The notes under the pieces: generated by a model
The model's database searches: none
Told to the model about the DNA's origin: nothing
Seen by the model: only the letters and a program-made list of their open reading frames with translations
Translations under genes and position numbers: made by a program
NCBI GenBank assembly: GCA_963664585.2
Contig: CAXXEO010000017.1
Location: 241,951 to 305,950 of the forward strand
Direction of reading: 5' to 3'
DNA length: 64,000 bases
DNA from: G963664585 sp963664585
Lineage (GTDB): Bacteria; Bacillota; Clostridia; Oscillospirales; Ruminococcaceae
Part shown: positions 58,398-64,000 of the stretch, in pieces
How positions within the stretch are numbered: position 1 is the stretch's first letter
How the letters are laid out: every line of letters starts with the position of its first letter

Positions 58398-60203
58398 ATG
58401 TCCGAACGCCAGAAAAATATCCGCAACTTCTGTATCATTGCGCACATCGACCATGGGAAGAGCACTCTGGCCGACCGCATACTCGAACGCACTCTAGCTG
58501 TCGCCCATCGCGATATGGAAAACCAGCTTCTCGATAATATGGACCTTGAACGAGAGCGTGGTATTACCATCAAAGCACGGGCAGTCAAATTGGACTACAC
58601 GGCGGCAGATGGTCAGACATATAACCTAAACCTGATTGACACCCCCGGACATGTCGACTTTAACTATGAGGTGTCCCGCTCTCTTGCCGCCTGTGAAGGA
58701 GCCGTCCTCGTTGTCGATGCCAGCCAGGGGATCGAGGCCCAGACACTGGCGAACACCTATCTGGCTGTTGAGCACAACCTTGAGATTGTGCCAGTCGTCA
58801 ACAAAATCGACCTTCCTTCTGCCGACCCCGAAAGGGTCTGTCATGAAATAGAGGATATCATTGGCATCCCCGCTTTGGATGCGCCCCGGATATCCGCCAA
58901 ACAGGGGATCGGTATTGATGCGGTCCTTGAACGCATCGTTTCTGATATTCCCGCCCCTCTGGGCGATGAAAACGCCCCTCTTAAAGCTCTGATTTTCGAC
59001 TCCTACTATGACAGTTATAAAGGCGTCGTCGTCTATGTCCGCCTGATGGACGGCATGGTACGTGCGGGCGACCGCATCAAAATGATGTCCACCGGCGATG
59101 AGTTTACTGTGGTGGAAGTGGGTGTAATGGGGCCGACCAGCCTGGTACCCGGCGGTTCTCTCTATGCCGGACAGGTGGGCTATATCGCCGCCAGCATCAA
59201 AACAGTGCGTGATACGACTGTGGGCGACACGATTACCACTGTGACGAATCCTACCTCTCATCCTCTTCCAGGCTACCGCAAAGTAACCTCCATGGTTTTT
59301 TCCGGCGTCTATCCCACCGATGGAGCCCGATATCCCGACCTGCGTGACGCATTGGAGAAACTTCAGCTCAATGATGCTTCTTTGATGTTCGAGCCTGAAA
59401 CCTCGATGGCGCTTGGCTTTGGTTTCCGCTGCGGCTTTTTGGGACTGCTGCACATGGAGATTATTCAAGAGCGTCTTGAGAGAGAATATAACCTTGATCT
59501 GATCACTACCGCACCCAGCGTTATTTATAAGATTGTTCTGACCAATGGTCAAACGGTGACGATTGATAACCCGACGAACTACCCCGATCCCGCTACCATC
59601 GTTTCAGCCGAAGAACCATTTGTAAAGTCAAGTATCTTTACGCCTACCGAATATATCGGAAATATTATGGAGCTCTGTCAAGACCGCCGTGGCGTCTATA
59701 TTGACACCAAATATCTGGACGCTGATCGTGTGGAGCTGCATTATGAGCTTCCTCTCAATGAAATCGTGTATGACTTTTTCGATGCCCTGAAGTCTCGTAC
59801 CAAGGGATATGCTTCCTTTGATTATGAACTTATGGGCTATCGCGACTCAAAGCTTGTCAAGCTGGACATTTTGCTAAACGGCGAAACGGTAGATGCCCTC
59901 TCGTTTATCGTGCACGCTGACAAGGCCTATGCCCGGGCGCGTAAAATGGCAGAAAAGCTTAAGGAGCATATCCCCCGCCAGATGTTCGAGGTGCCCATTC
60001 AGGCAGCCGTTGGCGGCAAAGTGATTGCCCGTGAAACGGTCAAAGCCATGCGCAAGGATGTGCTTGCCAAATGCTATGGCGGCGATATTACCCGAAAGAA
60101 GAAGCTTCTGGAAAAACAAAAGGAAGGCAAAAAACGCATGCGCCAGCTTGGCAGTGTCGAGGTGCCTCAAGAAGCCTTCATGGCCGTTCTTAAACTGGAT
60201 TAG
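58398..60203 (+). CDS. lepA: Elongation factor 4 (LepA), ribosome back-translocating GTPase
   Basis: This 601-residue translational GTPase has the G1 motif AHIDHGKSTLADRI, G2 ERGITIKARAV, G3 DTPGHVDF and G4 NKIDLPSADP. LepA-specific C-terminal parts are GFRCGFLGLLHMEI, FTPTEYIGNIMELCQDRRGV and KEHIPRQMFEVPIQAAVG. ATG 58398 follows GAGGTA. It belongs to the conserved gpr-spoIIP-lepA-hemW neighbourhood. Confidence 0.97.
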   Translation: MSERQKNIRNFCIIAHIDHGKSTLADRILERTLAVAHRDMENQLLDNMDLERERGITIKARAVKLDYTAADGQTYNLNLIDTPGHVDFNYEVSRSLAACEGAVLVVDASQGIEAQTLANTYLAVEHNLEIVPVVNKIDLPSADPERVCHEIEDIIGIPALDAPRISAKQGIGIDAVLERIVSDIPAPLGDENAPLKALIFDSYYDSYKGVVVYVRLMDGMVRAGDRIKMMSTGDEFTVVEVGVMGPTSLVPGGSLYAGQVGYIAASIKTVRDTTVGDTITTVTNPTSHPLPGYRKVTSMVFSGVYPTDGARYPDLRDALEKLQLNDASLMFEPETSMALGFGFRCGFLGLLHMEIIQERLEREYNLDLITTAPSVIYKIVLTNGQTVTIDNPTNYPDPATIVSAEEPFVKSSIFTPTEYIGNIMELCQDRRGVYIDTKYLDADRVELHYELPLNEIVYDFFDALKSRTKGYASFDYELMGYRDSKLVKLDILLNGETVDALSFIVHADKAYARARKMAEKLKEHIPRQMFEVPIQAAVGGKVIARETVKAMRKDVLAKCYGGDITRKKKLLEKQKEGKKRMRQLGSVEVPQEAFMAVLKLD

Positions 60204-60249
60204 CTTTTGCTTTCATGTTTTGCGATTGGCTTATATTCATTATGATTTG

Positions 60250-60278
60250 TGTAAAAGCTCGCCATGGCGGGCTTTTAT
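60250..60278 (+). terminator. Terminator of lepA
   Basis: The palindrome AAAAGC-CGCCATGGCG-GCTTTTA is followed by a short T run. Confidence 0.7.
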
Positions 60279-60326
60279 CGCATCGAAGAGAGATCAAATG
60301 GATTATATTCTTTTTTGAGTCTATAC

Positions 60327-60432
60327 TATAGCCAATTAACTTAAAAACTGACTATAGTTAAAACGTCATTTTCTTTCCCCGCCTTCGGCGGGGAAAGAAA
60401 TCACAAGCTTGTTTTCAAGTAAATTGGCTATA
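60327..60432 (-). repeat. Family A palindromic repeat, copy 15
   Basis: Starts TATAGCCAATTAACTT and ends CAAGTAAATTGGCTATA; minus orientation, loop GAAG in L-to-R sense. Its L arm has GCCAA (Watson-Crick) in place of GTTGA. Confidence 0.93.
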
Positions 60433-60690
60433 TCATGTATTTTTTTGCTTCCTGCCAGTGGGTGAGCCAACTGAATTTTAGGGACAGGCTGGAAAATTGT
60501 TTAGCACAGTTCGTGCATTGATTTTGTATTATTAGATGATAATATTACAATTTGTATATTTATAATTTTCTTTCGCGATAACAATTCCGCTGTTGCGGCT
60601 GCTAATCCCATCTCTGTTCCCCCTCCGACGGGGGACGAAAATTAAGTGCTATTTAAACTAGATTTAGGTGATTTATGGGAGATTATGTTG
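60433..60690. other. Intergenic region upstream of hemW
   Basis: This AT-rich stretch has a family C-type hairpin (GTTCCCCCTCCGACGGGGGAC, about 60614-60634, followed by GAAAATTAAG). No gene or clear promoter is seen. Confidence 0.4.
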
Positions 60691-61803
60691 ATGAATAGTA
60701 ATATATGTCGTCAAAAATACGGTTTGTATATTCATATTCCTTTTTGCGACGGCAAATGCCCCTACTGTGACTTCTATTCGGTCGTGGGGGATAGTCGTCT
60801 AATGGACGATTACACAGCTGCCGTTATCCGTGCCATTCAGCTATATCCAAAAGACCTTATTGCTGATACGCTTTATTTCGGCGGGGGCACGCCCACACTG
60901 CTGGGGGCCCAAAGGCTTTTAAAAATCATCGATGCTGTGGCAGGCCGCTTTACCCTTTGCGATGCCGAGATCACCATTGAGGCTAACCCCGCCTCGGTGA
61001 ACCTGGATGGTCTCAAAGCCCTGCACGCGGGTGGCGTCAACCGCATCTCGCTGGGGGTACAGGCCTCATCTGAAAAGGAGCTGGGACTACTGGGCCGACG
61101 ACATAGCGCCGATGATGCTAAGAGGGCGGCGTCAGATGCTTTTGCGGCAGGATTTGACAATCTGTCGGCTGATCTGATGTTAGCGCTTCCCGAACAGAGC
61201 GTCGAGGATACCCTTTGCTCGGTAAACTTTGCGGCTGCTCTCGGCGCGTCCCACATCTCCGCGTATATTCTCAAGGTAGAGGAAAATACTCCCTTTGCCC
61301 GGGGTGGCATATCGGTGGATGATGACCGGGCGGCAGACCTCTATTTGGCGGTTGTGGATCAACTGTCTGCCCTAGGCTTCTCTCAGTATGAAATCTCCAA
61401 CTTTGCAAGAGATGGAAGAGTAAGCCACCACAATCTTAAATATTGGAACTGCGAGCCATATTTGGGAATCGGCCCATCCGCCCACTCGTTTGTAGATGGG
61501 CGACGGTTCTTTTTGCCTAGAGACATTCATAGCTTTGTTGTCGCTCCAAATCCCCTGCTTCTTACGGTGGACGACGGCTCCGGCGGGGAATTTGAAGAAT
61601 ACGTCATGATGCGTCTGCGCCTCGCTGATGGGCTTGATACAAAGCTCTGTGAAGAGCGCTATGGTATATCCCCAGAAATCCTGATTGAAAAAGCCCAGCC
61701 CTTTGAGAGGGCTGGATTGGCTATCCTAGCGAACGGTGTCATCAAACTCACCACAGAAGGGTTTCTTGTCTCAAACGGGATCATTGGGCGGCTGCTTGAC
61801 TAA
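60691..61803 (+). CDS. hemW: Radical SAM protein HemW (heme chaperone family)
   Basis: This 370-residue protein has the radical SAM motif GLYIHIPFCDGKCPYCDFYS (CxxxCxYC), TLYFGGGTPTLL, ITIEANPASVN, NRISLGVQASS and the HemW tail (HHNLKYWNCEPYLGIGPSAHS; FEEYVMMRLRLADG). HemW was long annotated as coproporphyrinogen dehydrogenase but acts as a heme-binding chaperone. ATG 60691 is preferred, with GGGAG upstream. It follows lepA as is usual in Firmicutes. Confidence 0.94.
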   Translation: MNSNICRQKYGLYIHIPFCDGKCPYCDFYSVVGDSRLMDDYTAAVIRAIQLYPKDLIADTLYFGGGTPTLLGAQRLLKIIDAVAGRFTLCDAEITIEANPASVNLDGLKALHAGGVNRISLGVQASSEKELGLLGRRHSADDAKRAASDAFAAGFDNLSADLMLALPEQSVEDTLCSVNFAAALGASHISAYILKVEENTPFARGGISVDDDRAADLYLAVVDQLSALGFSQYEISNFARDGRVSHHNLKYWNCEPYLGIGPSAHSFVDGRRFFLPRDIHSFVVAPNPLLLTVDDGSGGEFEEYVMMRLRLADGLDTKLCEERYGISPEILIEKAQPFERAGLAILANGVIKLTTEGFLVSNGIIGRLLD

Positions 61804-61929
61804 ATGGCCTTTTCTTTTTATCATCCGTCGAAGCTGGGCTGAAAGCTCGCCCGGTAAAGCCCAAATGGCTTCGGCCATCTGGGAGAATCCTTTTTTGACG
61901 GGTTCTGCAATATGATCCGTTTTCTGCAT
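61771..61929 (-). CDS. Possible small protein antisense to the hemW 3' end
   Basis: A 52-codon frame (MQKTDHIAEPVKKGFSQMAE, then AIWALPGELSAQLRRMIKRK) ends KQPPNDPV and overlaps the last 33 bp of hemW on the opposite strand. Composition looks protein-like with an amphipathic helix, but the ribosome-binding site is weak (GAGATAA, far from the ATG). Real gene or chance cannot be decided. Confidence 0.3.
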   Translation of the reverse strand: MQKTDHIAEPVKKGFSQMAEAIWALPGELSAQLRRMIKRKGHLVKQPPNDPV

Positions 61930-61994
61930 AAACTTGCAATTATCTCATTTAATAACTTGCGCGCAAGTAGAAATAATGATAGTATTAATACATT

Positions 61995-62166
61995 ATTTTT
62001 TGCGTACCTCCGTCGCCACAGGCGGGGGAAAGTGCGTACCTCTCTCCCGCCGCAGGCGGGGGAAAGTACATCCCGATGCGACTGTTAATCCCTTATTTTT
62101 TTGCGTACCTCTTCCCCCACAGGCGGGGGAAAGTACATCCCGATGCGACTGTTAATCCCTTTATAG
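61995..62166 (+). repeat. Tandem GCGTACCTC/GGCGGGGGAAAGT repeat upstream of asnA
   Basis: Three units begin GCGTACCTC at 62002, 62034 and 62103. Each contains a C-rich/GGCGGGGGAAAGT hairpin; the last two continue ACATCCCGATGCGACTG, TTAATCCCTT. The first unit is cut short. Units 2 and 3 are 69 bp apart. The hairpins resemble the central parts of families A and B. Confidence 0.85.
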
Positions 62167-62190
62167 TAATTAAGAAGGAGGAAAACCACA

Positions 62191-63207
62191 ATGCCGGCAG
62201 AAAGAACTTTTTTCCCAAAGTCTTACTCGTCCAAAATGGACATCATGCGCACCGAAATTGCCATTAAGCTGACCAAGGATACTTTTGAGAGGGAGCTGGC
62301 GAATAATCTACGCTTAATCCGTGTCTCTGCTCCTCTCACCGTAAGACCTGAGACAGGACTTAATGATAATCTCAACGGCATCGAACGCCCGGTCGCTTTT
62401 GACGTACCCGCCATCGGCGGAAAAGATGTACAGATTGTACAGTCTCTTGCCAAATGGAAGCGCTTGGCGTTATACAGATACGGCTTTACCGTGGGGACGG
62501 GGCTCTATACTGATATGAATGCCATCCGGCGCGATGAAGAGACCGATAATATCCATTCCATCTATGTGGACCAGTGGGACTGGGAAATGGTCATTTCAGC
62601 CGAAAAACGTCGGCTGGATTTTCTCAAAGAAACCGTTGAGGCTATCATGGATGCCCTGAGAAGTACAGAGAAAAAATTGCTGGAGGCTTTTCCAGAGCTC
62701 TCCAAAAAGATACCGGACGAAATCTACTTTATCACAACGCCCGAGCTTGAAAAGCGCTATCCTGCCCTTTCACGCAAAGAACGGGAGGATGCCATCGCCA
62801 AAGAGAAAAAAGCCGTCTTTCTCATGCAGGTGGGCGTCACTCTTGAGGATGGCCAGCCACATGACGGAAGGGCTCCAGACTATGACGATTGGACCCTCAA
62901 CGGAGACATTATCCTCTGGAACCCCATTTTAGAGCGGGCCTTCGAAATATCCTCTATGGGCATCCGGGTAGACCCTTCCGCCATGGACAGCCAGCTTACG
63001 GCCGCCAACTGTAACGACAGACGAAAGCTCCCTTTTCACAGTATGGTTCTTGACGGCACACTTCCCCTTTCTATGGGCGGCGGCATCGGTCAGTCCAGAA
63101 TTTGCATGTTTTTTCTTGAAAAAGCACACATCGGCGAAGTACAGGCTTCGATCTGGCCGGACGATGTATGGGATATCTGCCGAGAGTGTGGCGTAAACCT
63201 GCTATAA
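62191..63207 (+). CDS. asnA: Aspartate--ammonia ligase (asparagine synthetase A)
   Basis: This 338-residue class II synthetase-like enzyme makes asparagine from aspartate and ammonia with ATP. Motifs are VSAPLTVRPETGLNDNLNG, VQSLAKWKRLALYRYGF, the acceptor DQWDWEMV, and the C-terminal GGGIGQSRICMFFLEK with DDVWDICRECG. AAGGAGG precedes ATG 62191. It is followed by type III glutamine synthetase, forming an ammonia-assimilation neighbourhood. Confidence 0.96.
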   Translation: MPAERTFFPKSYSSKMDIMRTEIAIKLTKDTFERELANNLRLIRVSAPLTVRPETGLNDNLNGIERPVAFDVPAIGGKDVQIVQSLAKWKRLALYRYGFTVGTGLYTDMNAIRRDEETDNIHSIYVDQWDWEMVISAEKRRLDFLKETVEAIMDALRSTEKKLLEAFPELSKKIPDEIYFITTPELEKRYPALSRKEREDAIAKEKKAVFLMQVGVTLEDGQPHDGRAPDYDDWTLNGDIILWNPILERAFEISSMGIRVDPSAMDSQLTAANCNDRRKLPFHSMVLDGTLPLSMGGGIGQSRICMFFLEKAHIGEVQASIWPDDVWDICRECGVNLL

Positions 63208-63214
63208 AACCCAG

Positions 63215-63247
63215 ACGGATAAGTAGTCTCGACGCTTATCCGTTTTG
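63215..63247 (+). terminator. Terminator of asnA
   Basis: The stem ACGGATAAG / CTTATCCGT is followed by TTTGCATTT. Confidence 0.75.
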
Positions 63248-63263
63248 CATTTGAAGCGTACTG

Positions 63264-63369
63264 TATAGCCAATTCACTTAAAAACTGGCTAGTTATAAAA
63301 CGTCATTTTCTTCCCCCGCCTTCGGCGGGGGAAGAAATCACAAGCTTGTTTTCAAGTGAATTGGCTATC
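63264..63369 (-). repeat. Family A palindromic repeat, copy 16
   Basis: Starts TATAGCCAATTCACTT and ends CAAGTGAATTGGCTAT; minus orientation, loop GAAG in L-to-R sense. Both arms share GCCAATTCACTT, so the outer stem is fully Watson-Crick there. Confidence 0.95.
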
Positions 63370-63428
63370 CGAGTATTTGTTTCAATTTTTTTTTTTGATT
63401 AGAATCAATATGATGTGGGAGGTAAAAT

Positions 63429-64000
63429 ATGGACATTCTCAAAAACTTTGGAACTCGCGTATTCAACGACAACGTGATGCGTCAGCGTCTTCCCCGAGAG
63501 GTTTATGAAAGTATTCGGCGCACCAGAAAAGAAAGCCTGCAATTAGATGTATCCATCGCTGAAACAGTGGCATCCGCGATGAAAGATTGGGCTATTGAGC
63601 AGGGGGCTACCCACTATGTTCACTGGTTCCAGCCTATGACAGACTCAGCTGCCGGCAAGTCCGAATCCTTTATCGCACCCTCTGGTGACGGCACCGCAAT
63701 TCTCGAGTTTTCTTCAAGGGCATTGGTACAAGGTGAGCCGGACGCTTCGTCCTTCCCCTCTGGCGGAATCAGAAACACCTTTGAAGCTAGAGGCTATACC
63801 GCATGGGACCCTACCTCTTCTGTATTTGTGAAGGATGATATCCTCTATATTCCTACCGCCTTCTGTGGTTACAATGGGGAATCTCTTGATCAGAAAACCC
63901 CACTTCTTCGATCGATGGACGCGCTTTCCCGCCAGGCTGTGAGAGTGCTCAGAGCTTTGGGAGACGAAAAGGTCTCTAAGGTCATCCCACAGGTGGGTGC
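63429..64000 (+). CDS. glnN: Type III glutamine synthetase, 3' partial
   Basis: The frame starts at ATG 63429 after GGGAGG and is open to the right window edge (190 codons). The N-terminus FGTRVFNDNVMRQRLPREVY, THYVHWFQPMTDSAAGKSES, FPSGGIRNTFEARGYTAWDP and YIPTAFCGYNGESLDQKTPL matches GSIII (GlnN), an approximately 700-residue dodecameric enzyme. It condenses glutamate and ammonia. The catalytic C-terminal part lies outside the window. Confidence 0.93.
   Translation, partial: MDILKNFGTRVFNDNVMRQRLPREVYESIRRTRKESLQLDVSIAETVASAMKDWAIEQGATHYVHWFQPMTDSAAGKSESFIAPSGDGTAILEFSSRALVQGEPDASSFPSGGIRNTFEARGYTAWDPTSSVFVKDDILYIPTAFCGYNGESLDQKTPLLRSMDALSRQAVRVLRALGDEKVSKVIPQVG

Noticed and set aside
58626..59552. 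A 308-residue minus-strand frame inside lepA
   Set aside because: It is the antisense shadow of a highly conserved coding sequence, with no ribosome-binding site or family features.

Overview
The window looks like part of a chromosome from an anaerobic, endospore-forming clostridial Firmicute, perhaps an Oscillospiraceae/Ruminococcaceae relative (inference). Evidence: spoVAC/AD/AE, gpr and spoIIP, Shine-Dalgarno starts of the AGGAGG type, frequent GTG/TTG starts, the FeoA-FeoA-FeoB module with small Cys-rich partners, and type III glutamine synthetase.

Layout. 1-2.4 kb: 3' end of a nitrogenase-like operon (component 1, NifH-like, NifB-like). 2.7-8.9 kb: a cobalamin riboswitch with terminator ahead of both methylmalonyl-CoA mutase subunits and the MeaB chaperone. 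9-11 kb: an IS3 remnant and an IS110 element. 11.1-12.3 kb: PadR regulator plus methyltransferase. 12.5-19.5 kb (minus): an ECF-type importer (S, T and double ATPase), two half-size ABC exporter-like proteins and an HD-GYP protein, closely overlapped. 19.7-25.5 kb: ferrous iron uptake (feoA, feoA, feoB, two tiny Cys-rich membrane proteins, a regulator), a divergent DtxR-type regulator with operator-like sites, and a ZIP transporter. 25.5-29.2 kb: debris of an integrative element (relaxase, ParB-like and integrase fragments), an IS5 element and PanE, ending beside an initiator tRNA-Met. 29.7-38 kb: MarR, BirA, an enolase-superfamily enzyme, a lipoprotein, and gpmI-tpiA-pgk. 38.4-41.8 kb: a YtrA-type GntR/ABC module and an IS3 element. 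42-50 kb: trmL, a likely pyridoxine uptake/salvage pair, KtrB/TrkH, Nudix, tRNA-Arg, CPBP protease, tadA, GNAT. 50-52 kb: two degenerate nitrilase-fold proteins. 52.4-64 kb: spoVAC, a frameshifted spoVAD, spoVAE, rpsT, gpr, spoIIP, lepA, hemW, asnA and the start of glnN.

The most striking signal is not a gene. A 102-106 bp imperfect palindrome (called family A here) occurs 16 times, about once per 4 kb, always between genes or at gene ends. Its two arms pair along nearly the whole length, and every non-Watson-Crick position in the outer stem is a G-U (G-T) wobble on the same strand. The tiny central loop occurs in both orientations relative to the arms. Copies supply the stop codon, and in two cases the last residues, of neighbouring genes. 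A second family (B, CTAGTAC ends) and a loose set of GC hairpins share the same central architecture. This points to a strand-specific folded nucleic acid, either a structured RNA or a single-stranded-DNA mobile palindrome, that has colonised the genome.

Limits: all calls rest on reading the sequence and family knowledge. No database search, folding program or alignment was run.
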